Positions 1 through 5,307 of a stretch of DNA of 5,307 nucleotides are shown piece after piece. The stretch covers positions 1 through 5,307 of the forward strand of contig QILX01000248.1 of NCBI GenBank assembly GCA_003232175.1. The letters are read 5' to 3'. The DNA comes from Hyphomicrobiales bacterium (GTDB lineage Bacteria; Pseudomonadota; Alphaproteobacteria; Rhizobiales; SZUA-8). Under the pieces are notes generated by a model. The model was not told the origin of the DNA. It did no database searches and worked only from the letters and a program-made list of their open reading frames with translations. The position numbers and the translations under genes are program-made. Numbering within the stretch: the stretch's first letter is position 1; each line of letters starts with the position of its first letter.

Positions 1-1537
1 CGCGGGCAAAGGCGAGAATATCATCGGCGGTGGTGGCCTCACAGCCCTCACGCAGTTCGATGAAGGCGCACGGGGTTTCGCCCCATTTTTCGTCCGGTTT
101 GGCGACCACGGCGGCGGCGGAGACACTTGGGTGTTTGTAAAGCACGTCCTCGACCTCGATCGAGGAGATGTTTTCGCCCCCCGAAATGATGATGTCCTTG
201 GATCGGTCTTTCAACTGGATGTAACCGTCGGCGTGGCGCACCCCCAGATCGCCGGAATGGAACCAGCCGCCGGCAAAGGCCTCTTGGGTTGCCTCAGGGT
301 TTTTCAGATAACCTTTCATGACGATATTGCCGCGGAACATCACCTCGCCCAGGGTCTCGCCGTCCCAGGGGCATTCTTCCAAGGTTTCAGGATCGCGCAC
401 CGAAAGCCCCTCAAGGGCGGCGTAACGCACCCCTTGCCGGGATTTCAGCCTGGCTTGCGCGGCATCGTCAAGTTCGTCCCATTCCCGCTGCCAGTCATTG
501 ACCACGGCGGGCCCGTAGGTTTCGGTCAGCCCATAAAGATGGGTGACATTGAAGCCGGCGGTCTTCATCGCCGCCAGGACCTGCTCGGGCGGCGGGGCGG
601 CGGCGGTAAAAAATTCAACTTTATGATCGATATCGCGCTTGTCCCCGTCGCCGGCGCCCAAAATGGTCGACATGACAATGGGCGCGCCGCAAAGATGGGT
701 GACTTCGTGATCGGCGATGGCGTCCCAGATCGCCTTGGGCCGCACCCATCTGAGGCAGACATGGGTACCGGCGGCGACCGATATCGACCACGGGAAACAC
801 CAGCCATTGCAATGAAACATTGGCAGTGTCCACAGATAGACCGAGTGTTTGGCCATGCCCGTCGTCAGCACATTGCCCTGGGCCAGAAGATGGGCGCCCC
901 GGTGGTGGTAGACCACCCCCTTGGGGTTGCCGGTGGTGCCCGAGGTGTAATTGAGCGAAATGGCGTTCCATTCGTTATCGGGCATGGCCCAGTCGAATTC
1001 CGGTTCGCCACGGTCGACAAAGTCCTCGTAATCAATGTGACCAAGCCGCGCCCCGTCTTGGGGGAACTCAGGGTCGTCATAATCGATGACGACCGGTTTG
1101 ACCTTCGCCAGAGCCAGCGCCGCTTTCATCGTTCGGGCATATTCGCGGTCGGTGATCACCACCTTGGTGCCGGCATGATCGAGCTGGAAGGCCAGGACCG
1201 ACGCATCAAGGCGGGTATTGACTGAATGCAGCACCGCGCCACACATCGGCACGCCGTAATGCGCTTCGAGCATCGGCGGCGTATTGGCCAGCATCACCGA
1301 AACCGTGTCGCCAACTCCGATCCCGGCCTTGGCCAGCGCCGAGGCCAGTTGCCGGGCACGGGCATAGAACGTCGCATAGTCGGTGCGGGCACGGCCATGG
1401 ATGATCGCGGTGTGCTCGGGGAACACCATGGCGGAGCGGGCAAGGAAGGTCAGCGGGGTCAGGGGCTGAAAGTTGGCCGGGTTGCGGTCAAGGCCGGCAA
1501 GATAGGGACTGGTTGGCATTTTCGCTAAAATTTCCAT
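1..1537 (-). CDS. AMP-forming acyl-CoA synthetase (AAE-like fatty/short-chain acyl-CoA ligase), 3' end outside window
   Basis: Activates a carboxylic acid with ATP to an acyl-adenylate and then to acyl-CoA, in the cytoplasm. The minus strand reads without a stop for 512 codons from the ATG at 1537 to the window edge. Visible adenylate-forming motifs are the P-loop YTSGTTGNPKG (residues 197-207), LPMFHCNGWCFPW (238-250), YGLTETYGP (335-343), WFHSGDLG (425-432) and the hinge DRSKDIIISGGENIS (444-458). Relatives are about 540 residues, so roughly 30 C-terminal residues, including the catalytic lysine motif, lie outside. The motif set resembles the bacterial branch related to plant acyl-activating enzymes (AAE7/AAE11 type); short- to medium-chain acids are plausible but the substrate cannot be read from sequence. 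Start is uncertain: neither the ATG at 1537 nor the in-frame ATG at 1519 has a strong Shine-Dalgarno. It lies 79 bp downstream of the TauE/SafE gene on the same strand, so cotranscription is likely. No lesion is visible. Confidence 0.93.
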   Translation of the reverse strand, partial: MEILAKMPTSPYLAGLDRNPANFQPLTPLTFLARSAMVFPEHTAIIHGRARTDYATFYARARQLASALAKAGIGVGDTVSVMLANTPPMLEAHYGVPMCGAVLHSVNTRLDASVLAFQLDHAGTKVVITDREYARTMKAALALAKVKPVVIDYDDPEFPQDGARLGHIDYEDFVDRGEPEFDWAMPDNEWNAISLNYTSGTTGNPKGVVYHHRGAHLLAQGNVLTTGMAKHSVYLWTLPMFHCNGWCFPWSISVAAGTHVCLRWVRPKAIWDAIADHEVTHLCGAPIVMSTILGAGDGDKRDIDHKVEFFTAAAPPPEQVLAAMKTAGFNVTHLYGLTETYGPAVVNDWQREWDELDDAAQARLKSRQGVRYAALEGLSVRDPETLEECPWDGETLGEVMFRGNIVMKGYLKNPEATQEAFAGGWFHSGDLGVRHADGYIQLKDRSKDIIISGGENISSIEVEDVLYKHPSVSAAAVVAKPDEKWGETPCAFIELREGCEATTADDILAFAR

Positions 1538-1616
1538 GAGTGCGATACAAAAGGATGTTGATCCTATTCCGGCCGGCCAGCCATGGGAATCGAAGATTTC
1601 CGGCTCCCGGTCCGGC

Positions 1617-2375
1617 TCAGGGATCAAGCAGCGAGACCGCGCCGTCCCAGCTCAGCTTGAGGCCGACAATGAAAATCAGCACATAAAGCAGCGAGTAAAA
1701 TATCTCCTGCGGCACCCGCTTCACCAGCCACACCCCGGCAAGCGTCGAGACCGGGGCCAGCGGCAGCAGCACCGCCGAGGTGGTGAGATTTGCGGTGTTG
1801 AATTGCCCAAGCAGAAAATAAGGAACTAGTTTTACCGCGTTGATGTAAGCGAACAAAACCACCGAGGTACCGACAAAGAGCAGCTTTTCAAGCCGCAGCG
1901 GCATGGCGTAGATCTGAAACGGCGGCCCGCCGGAATGGGACACAAAACTGGTGAACCCGGCCAAGGTGCCCCAGAACCAGCCTTTGGTGGCCGAGGGCCG
2001 CGCTTGCGACTTTCCAGGGGCGCGCACCCAGTAATCCAACGCGAAAACCACCGCCATGATCCCGATCAGCAGCCGCACCATGGCATCGTTCACCAGACTG
2101 GCGGTAAAGTAGCCGATGACAATGCCCAAGGTGGCGGCGGGGATCATCAGCTTCAAAAGGGCAGGGTCGAATTTCCGCCGGTAGGCGACAAGGCCCACCG
2201 CATCCATCGCCACCAATATCGGCAGCAGGATCGCCGCCGCCGCCACCGGCGAGATGGTCAGCGCCATGATCGGCACCCCCAGCATCGCCATGGCGCCGCC
2301 AAAGCCGCCCTTGGACAGGCCCACAAGGATCACCGCCGGAATGGCGGCGGCGTAGAACAAGGGGTCGTCAATCAT
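1617..2375 (-). CDS. TauE/SafE-family membrane permease (putative sulfite/organosulfonate anion exporter)
   Basis: Inner-membrane transporter of the TauE/SafE family (COG0730), whose studied members export sulfite or sulfoacetate; many others have unknown substrates. The product is 252 residues, normal for the family, with about eight hydrophobic segments (roughly 6-20, 28-64, 74-92, 98-116, 132-148, 166-190, 196-218, 224-244). The two family half-repeats are visible: a Gly-rich first half, VGLSKGGFGGAMAMLGVP (18-35), and a second half, GFTSFVSHSGGPPFQIYAMP (140-159), with a cytoplasmic-looking basic loop at 118-131 between them. The frame stays open upstream to an ATG at 2594, but those 73 extra residues are hydrophilic, unlike the family and overlap a likely control region, so I start at the ATG at 2375, directly before the first membrane segment. 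No good Shine-Dalgarno precedes it, so the start is not certain. The acyl-CoA synthetase follows 79 bp downstream; the barrel gene is divergent. Confidence 0.88.
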   Translation of the reverse strand: MIDDPLFYAAAIPAVILVGLSKGGFGGAMAMLGVPIMALTISPVAAAAILLPILVAMDAVGLVAYRRKFDPALLKLMIPAATLGIVIGYFTASLVNDAMVRLLIGIMAVVFALDYWVRAPGKSQARPSATKGWFWGTLAGFTSFVSHSGGPPFQIYAMPLRLEKLLFVGTSVVLFAYINAVKLVPYFLLGQFNTANLTTSAVLLPLAPVSTLAGVWLVKRVPQEIFYSLLYVLIFIVGLKLSWDGAVSLLDP

Positions 2376-2420
2376 GGTGCGGGCAAGACCGGGGCGCCAT
2401 TGTCTGGCTGCGGTTTGCGT

Positions 2421-2442
2421 GGATGTTGGCGTTCGAACATCC
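2421..2442. promoter_or_regulatory. Perfect 7-8-7 inverted repeat, candidate operator for the permease gene
   Basis: GGATGTT (2421-2427) and AACATCC (2436-2442) are perfect reverse complements separated by 8 bp; the palindrome GTTCGAAC (2431-2438) overlaps the spacer and right arm. The dyad ends 46 bp upstream of the permease start on the minus strand, a normal place for a repressor or activator site. The size and spacing suit a dimeric helix-turn-helix regulator; the regulator itself is not in the window. Confidence 0.35.
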
Positions 2443-2497
2443 GGTAGCCTTATTCCGGTTTCCATTTTAACGGTAGCCAAAAGACTGCCGGCCGCCA

Positions 2498-2509
2498 TGC
2501 ATCGATGCA
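2498..2509. promoter_or_regulatory. Perfect 12-bp palindrome TGCATCGATGCA in the divergent region
   Basis: TGCATCGATGCA is fully self-complementary. It lies about 122 bp upstream of the permease start and about 200 bp upstream of the barrel start. It could be a protein-binding site; nothing else in the sequence shows its role. Confidence 0.2.
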
Positions 2510-2579
2510 GCTTTGTCAGATGCCAAAGGTCCGACTTCCAGGGGGGCGAAATTCGGAATATATAGGGGAAACACAAATT

Positions 2580-2595
2580 GTTGCGGTTAGGCAAC
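2580..2595. promoter_or_regulatory. Inverted repeat GTTGC-N6-GCAAC, candidate operator
   Basis: GTTGC (2580-2584) and GCAAC (2591-2595) flank a 6-bp spacer. The outer bases (TT before, GA after) extend the symmetry partly, with one T-G mismatch. It lies about 115 bp upstream of the barrel gene start. As a DNA dyad it fits a dimeric regulator; as an RNA hairpin it would be weak. Confidence 0.25.
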
Positions 2596-2696
2596 GACCA
2601 GAATTTAAATGCAATTTTTCCATTCCAACTTTGGTGCCGACCATATTATCATCAATCTGCAATGCGGCTTAACTGTCGCCGGGGGGCATATTATTT

Positions 2697-2701
2697 GGGA
2701 G
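2697..2701 (+). promoter_or_regulatory. Ribosome binding site that fixes a GTG start for the barrel gene
   Basis: GGGAG sits 9 bases before the GTG at 2711. It supports GTG rather than the in-frame ATG at 2609, which has no such site (the bases before it are AT-rich) and would add 34 residues in front of the signal peptide. Confidence 0.6.
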
Positions 2702-2710
2702 TATCAACTA

Positions 2711-3760
2711 GTGCTTGTTTTAAAAGATCGTGTGCTATTCGGCTGTATTTCTGCAGGTCTTGTTGCTGCCCTTAACATCGGAACGGCAGTCGCCGAAAGC
2801 GACATTTTGCCGAATACCGGTGTCACCAAGGTGACCGTCGAGGCTTTGTATCTGGGCCGGGATGATATAGACGGCACCAGCTTCACCGGACCCGACACGC
2901 CGGGCGGCGACTTTATTTTATTCAAACCTTCCGAACTCAACCCGGACTGGAGCACTGGCTTCCGGGCCACCGTTGATACGATCATCATGGGGCGGGACAT
3001 CCAGTTCAGCGGGTTTTATGCCGGACCCTTTGAGACCAGCAAAACCATAACCGGCGCGGATGCGGGAAGCCTGCGAACCAACGCGACATACGACGATGAT
3101 GCCCACCTGAACCCGGGTTCAGATGTGGGGTCCACCGCTAATTCCGACGAGCTTTTTGCGCTTGCGATCGATCACGAAACCACCTTGTACGGGGGGGAAA
3201 TCAACCTGGTCGAACCGGCTGATTTCCTCGGCCTGCCGGGGCATGCGTTCTTGTTTGGCGTACGCGGCCTTTATCTGGGGGAAGACCTGAAATCCATCGC
3301 TTACGACGAGCTCGATGATTTTCAGGGCACCGATGATGATATTGACCGGGTTCGCATCGAAGCCAAAAATCGCCTGCTTGGCGCGCAGATCGGCCTGCAG
3401 GCCATGCAGCCAATCACGGAGAATATCTACATCGGCGGTAATGTGAAGGCCGGCCTGTTTGCGAATTTTGTAAAAGTCGACCGCAGTTTTTCCCGCGATG
3501 ACAACGTCAACGATGTTCTCAACGACAGCAATAGCGGCACCGGTTTTGCGCAAGTGCTGGAAATCAACCCGCAGGTCAAGGTAAAATTCGCTGAAAACGC
3601 CTATCTTTCTCTCGGCGGTAACGCAACCTGGGTCAACGGGATCAGTGAAGCCGGCGACCAGTATGCCACGGTGACCGATGCCGACGACCGCAATTTGCGC
3701 AACGATGGATCTATGTTGTTTTATGGTGCCACTGCCGCATTGGTATTCAAGTTCAACTAA
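2711..3760 (+). CDS. Secreted outer-membrane beta-barrel protein of unassigned family
   Basis: Predicted outer-membrane barrel, possibly a porin; function is not known from sequence. With the GTG start at 2711 the product is 349 residues. The N-terminus has a basic/polar start (K5, R7), a hydrophobic core (about 8-25) and an AVA signal-peptidase I site after residue 28. C12 follows LFG and resembles a lipobox, but the hydrophobic run before it is too short for a lipoprotein. The mature part is acidic, rich in Asp, Gly and Asn, with alternating hydrophobic strands such as VEALYLG, FLFGVRGLYLG, NIYIGGNVKAGLF and AYLSLGGNATWVNG, and it ends in the aromatic strand FYGATAALVFKFN. The stretch LSLGGNATWVNGISEAGDQ recalls the last strands of Lpg1974/BBP7-type barrels, but that is a weak resemblance. 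It is transcribed divergently from the permease and precedes prpE by 197 bp with hairpins between, so it is probably a separate unit. Confidence 0.8.
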   Translation: MLVLKDRVLFGCISAGLVAALNIGTAVAESDILPNTGVTKVTVEALYLGRDDIDGTSFTGPDTPGGDFILFKPSELNPDWSTGFRATVDTIIMGRDIQFSGFYAGPFETSKTITGADAGSLRTNATYDDDAHLNPGSDVGSTANSDELFALAIDHETTLYGGEINLVEPADFLGLPGHAFLFGVRGLYLGEDLKSIAYDELDDFQGTDDDIDRVRIEAKNRLLGAQIGLQAMQPITENIYIGGNVKAGLFANFVKVDRSFSRDDNVNDVLNDSNSGTGFAQVLEINPQVKVKFAENAYLSLGGNATWVNGISEAGDQYATVTDADDRNLRNDGSMLFYGATAALVFKFN

Positions 3761-3771
3761 TTGTTCTTGGG

Positions 3772-3790
3772 TGCCGCACCTCCTGCGGTG
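3772..3790 (+). terminator. Weak hairpin after the barrel gene, possible terminator
   Basis: CCGCA (3774-3778) pairs with TGCGG (3784-3788) around the loop CCTCC, extended by G-T wobbles on both sides, starting 12 bases after the stop codon. No T-tract follows, so intrinsic termination is doubtful; it may instead protect the 3' end of the message. Confidence 0.25.
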
Positions 3791-3820
3791 ACTGTCGCGA
3801 ATTCAGGTGACAGGCAACGG

Positions 3821-3850
3821 TTGGAACGCAGGCGTCAATCTGCATATAAA
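3821..3850 (+). promoter_or_regulatory. Candidate sigma-70 promoter of prpE
   Basis: TTGGAA (3821-3826, four of six matches to TTGACA) and TATAAA (3845-3850, five of six to TATAAT) are 18 bp apart. Transcription would start near 3857, about 100 bases before the prpE ATG, giving a leader that contains both hairpins below. This is a consensus match by eye only. Confidence 0.4.
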
Positions 3851-3861
3851 TAAACCTCCCG

Positions 3862-3886
3862 CACCCCGGTTTTGATAACCGAGGTG
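3862..3886. promoter_or_regulatory. Imperfect 10-bp inverted repeat in the prpE leader
   Basis: CACCCCGGTT (3862-3871) and AACCGAGGTG (3877-3886) pair in nine of ten positions (C3866-A3882 is the mismatch) around a 5-base loop TTGAT. It lies just downstream of the proposed transcription start, where it could be an operator or a stable 5' hairpin of the message. No T-tract follows on either strand, so it is not a standard terminator. Confidence 0.4.
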
Positions 3887-3902
3887 TAAAGGATACTCTG
3901 GC

Positions 3903-3927
3903 GTGCGCACGCCAAGGCGTGGCGCAC
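3903..3927 (+). promoter_or_regulatory. GC-rich hairpin and palindrome just upstream of the prpE ribosome binding site
   Basis: GTGCGCACGCC (3903-3913) can pair with GGCGTGGCGCAC (3916-3927) with one bulged G (3922), giving about ten stable pairs and a four-base CAAG loop. The left part also lies in a perfect 12-bp palindrome GCGTGCGCACGC (3901-3912). It ends 18 bases before the G-run used as ribosome binding site. Being followed by A's, not T's, on the plus strand, it is not an intrinsic terminator; it could influence message stability or translation. Confidence 0.35.
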
Positions 3928-3945
3928 AAAAAAGAGAAGTCACCC

Positions 3946-3953
3946 GGGGGGGA
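3946..3953 (+). promoter_or_regulatory. Purine-rich ribosome binding site of prpE
   Basis: GGGGGGGA ends 4 bases before the ATG at 3958, with the G-rich core 7 or so bases away. It supports ATG 3958 over the in-frame GTG at 3919, which lies inside the hairpin and would add 13 hydrophilic residues not typical of the family. Confidence 0.5.
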
Positions 3954-4623
3954 TATCATGACCAGCCGCTACGGCGAGACCTATAAGAGCTGGCGCGAAA
4001 ACCCGGAAGACTTCTGGGCCCAGGCCGCTGCCGAGATCGACTGGATCAAACCGTGGGACAAGGTATTTGATGCTGATGCCGGGGTCTATGGCCGCTGGTT
4101 CGCTGGCGCGGAATGCAACACCGCATGGAACTGCCTCGACCGCCAGGTGGCCGCGGGCCGGGGTGACCAGCCGGCGTTGATTTACGACAGCCCGATCACC
4201 GGCACCTCGCGCACCTTTACTTACGCCGAACTGCTCGACGAAGTGGCGACTTTCGCCGCGGGGCTGCAATCCAAAGGGGTGGGCCGAGGCGACAGGGTGA
4301 TCATCTACATGCCGGCAATCCCCGAAGCCGCCACCATCGCCATGCTGGCTTGTGCCCGGATCGGCGCCATTCATTCGGTGGTCTTTGGCGGCTTTGCCGC
4401 CGCCGAGCTGGCGACCCGCATCGAGGATGCCGGCGCTGTCGCGGTGATCACCGCTTCGTGTGGCATCGAGCCAGGAAAGGTGATCCCCTACAAGCCTCTG
4501 CTTGATGAAGCAATAAAAATTTCTTCTGCAAAACCAAATACTTGTATTGTCTATCAAAGGCCACAGGTGAGGGCGGATCTTGCGCCGGGCCGCGATCATG
4601 ACTGGTCCGAGCTGATGGCGGAA

Positions 4624-4640
4624 ATGCGCGCTGCTGGGAA
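4624..4640 (+). other. First prpE frameshift (net one base missing)
   Basis: Upstream, the family-like frame reads DWSELMAE with codons starting at 4609; downstream, WEQTVAATDPLYILYTSGTTG is read with codons starting at 4635. Joining them needs one extra base (or two fewer) in this interval, which lies in the GC-alternating stretch ATGCGCGCTGCTGG. The linker here is poorly conserved in the family, so the exact base cannot be fixed. Confidence 0.8.
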
Positions 4641-5027
4641 CAGACCGTCGCCGCCACCGACCCGCTTTATATCCTTTACACCTCGGGCACCACCGGCGAG
4701 CCCAAGGGCATCGTTCGCGACAATGGCGGGCACATGGTGGCGCTCAAATGGTCGATGGAGAATATCTATGGCGTCAAACCAGGTGAGGTCTTCTGGGCGG
4801 CGTCGGACGTCGGCTGGGTGGTGGGTCATTCCTACATCGTCTACGGGCCGCTGCTGCATGGCGCGACGTCGATTATGTTCGAGGGCAAACCGGTTGGTAC
4901 CCCCGATGCCGGGGTTTATTGGCGGGTTATCGCTGAACACAATGTGGTGGCGTTGTTCACCGCCCCCACCGCTTTTCGCGCCATCAAACAGGCCGATCCC
5001 AGGGGCGAGCTGATCGGTGATCATGAT

Positions 5028-5061
5028 ATCTCGAAATTCCGCACATCTCGAAATTCCGCAC
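5028..5061 (+). repeat. Perfect 17-bp tandem duplication inside prpE
   Basis: The unit ATCTCGAAATTCCGCAC occurs twice head to tail, at 5028-5044 and 5045-5061, without a mismatch. Because 17 is not a multiple of three it shifts the frame. With one copy removed the translation becomes DHDISKFRTLFLAGERADPD, which is what the family has at this site. Identical copies suggest a recent slippage event or an assembly join error. Confidence 0.95.
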
Positions 5062-5307
5062 GCTTTTTCTGGCTGGCGAGCGCGCCGACCCCGATACCAT
5101 CACCTGGGCCGAGGACCGGCTGGGCGTGCCGGTGATCGACCACTGGTGGCAGACCGAGACCGGCTGGACCATGGGCTTTCTGCCCGTCAAACACGGCTCG
5201 CCTACGGTTCCCATGCCCGGCTACGACGTGCGCGTTCTGGACGACAGCGGGGCTGAGGTCGCTGATGGAACTATCGGCGCCATTGCGATAAAACTGCCCC
5301 TGCCTCC

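Larger units (their letters stand above)
2376..2710. other. Divergent intergenic control region between the permease and barrel genes
   Basis: This 335-bp stretch separates the minus-strand permease from the plus-strand outer-membrane gene and should hold both promoters. I see no convincing gene in it; the short frames on both strands lack family-like sequence or ribosome binding sites. It contains three dyad symmetries (2421-2442, 2498-2509, 2580-2595), described separately, and an 8-bp direct repeat CATATTAT at 2642-2649 and 2687-2694. AT-rich hexamers such as TATTAT at 2644-2649 could be a -10 element, but no partner -35 at normal spacing is evident, so no promoter is assigned. Confidence 0.6.
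3958..5307 (+). pseudogene. prpE: Propionyl-CoA synthetase (propionate--CoA ligase), frameshifted and cut by window end
   Basis: The intact enzyme makes propionyl-CoA from propionate, ATP and CoA, feeding the methylcitrate or methylmalonyl-CoA route; family members are about 630 residues. Residues 1-225 read in one frame (ACAS N-terminal domain; DRQVAAGRGDQPALIYDSP 61-79, HSVVFGGFAAAELATRIED 139-157, ASCGIEPGKVIPYKPLLDEA 166-185). Homology then moves to a second frame from about 4640: YTSGTTGEPKG (4677-4709), WAASDVGWVVGHSYIVYGP, EGKPVGTPDAG, FTAPTAFRAIKQADP. At 5028-5061 it moves to a third: LFLAGERADPDT, VIDHWWQTETGW, PVKHGSPTVPMPGYDVRVLD, to the window end. The first shift is a net -1 near 4624-4640; the second is a perfect 17-bp tandem duplication. 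Unrepaired, translation would stop at 5013, giving 351 residues whose last part is out of frame and lacks the ATP-binding loop. The C-terminal catalytic lysine lies outside. Family assignment is firm; whether the lesions are biological or from assembly is not settled. Confidence 0.9.

Noticed and set aside
131..1225. Long plus-strand open frame (364 codons)
   Set aside because: It is antisense to the acyl-CoA synthetase, which carries every family motif. Its own translation looks like no known protein; high GC keeps the antisense frame open.
1566..1612. Hairpin-like sequences between the permease and the synthetase (GGCCGGCC palindrome, GGGAATC-GAA-GATTTCC)
   Set aside because: The stems are short or depend on wobbles on the wrong strand and no T-tract follows, so a terminator splitting the two genes is not supported.
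2376..2594. N-terminal extension of the permease to the ATG at 2594
   Set aside because: The 73 residues are hydrophilic, absent from the family, and cover dyads typical of a control region.
2842..3553. Minus-strand open frames within the barrel gene
   Set aside because: They are antisense shadows without recognisable motifs or ribosome binding sites; the plus-strand product has a signal peptide and barrel strands.
4624..5061. Programmed ribosomal frameshifting to make full-length PrpE
   Set aside because: There is no slippery heptamer with a downstream stem at the first site, and the second shift is a plain 17-bp duplication. PrpE is not known to use recoding.
5028..5061. Target-site duplication or scar of an insertion element
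   Set aside because: The two copies are directly adjacent with no inserted bases or terminal repeats; simple slippage explains them better.
4734..5135. Separate plus-strand gene of 133 codons
   Set aside because: It is the middle piece of frameshifted prpE, and its last part, after the duplication, is out of frame.

Overview
The window (5307 bp) has GC-rich coding sequence with strong G/C bias at third codon positions. Its gene families (an AAE-type acyl-CoA synthetase, a TauE/SafE permease, an outer-membrane beta-barrel protein and a propionyl-CoA synthetase with alphaproteobacterial-style motifs) point to a Gram-negative proteobacterium, most likely an alphaproteobacterium. This assignment rests on remembered family sequences and was not tested by a search.

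Layout: (1) 1-1537, minus strand: an AMP-forming acyl-CoA synthetase, intact over 512 codons, whose C-terminus runs off the left edge. A long plus-strand open frame across the same bases is only its antisense shadow. (2) 1617-2375, minus strand: a TauE/SafE-family membrane permease, 79 bp upstream of the synthetase and probably cotranscribed with it. (3) 2376-2710: a divergent control region with three separate dyad symmetries. (4) 2711-3760, plus strand: a secreted outer-membrane beta-barrel protein, best started at a GTG with a good ribosome binding site and a clear signal peptide. (5) 3761-3957: an intergenic leader with a candidate sigma-70 promoter and two hairpins. (6) 3958-5307, plus strand: a propionyl-CoA synthetase (prpE) that is broken as read and runs off the right edge.

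The prpE copy is the most unusual part. Homology continues through three reading frames. The first switch is a net -1 shift near 4624-4640. The second is caused exactly by a perfect 17-bp tandem duplication at 5028-5061; removing one copy restores the family sequence. A probable small in-frame deletion follows near 5168-5176. The gene also holds a stretch of about 63 bp (4501-4563) with AT-rich codons unlike its surroundings, although the encoded protein still fits the family. This suggests a decaying or recombinant gene, or an assembly built from mixed strains.

Functionally, both synthetases activate carboxylic acids to CoA thioesters, the permease probably moves a small (possibly sulfur-containing) anion, and the barrel could admit solutes across the outer membrane. 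A link among them is plausible but not shown. I found no RNA gene, CRISPR array, insertion sequence or clearly new multi-gene system.
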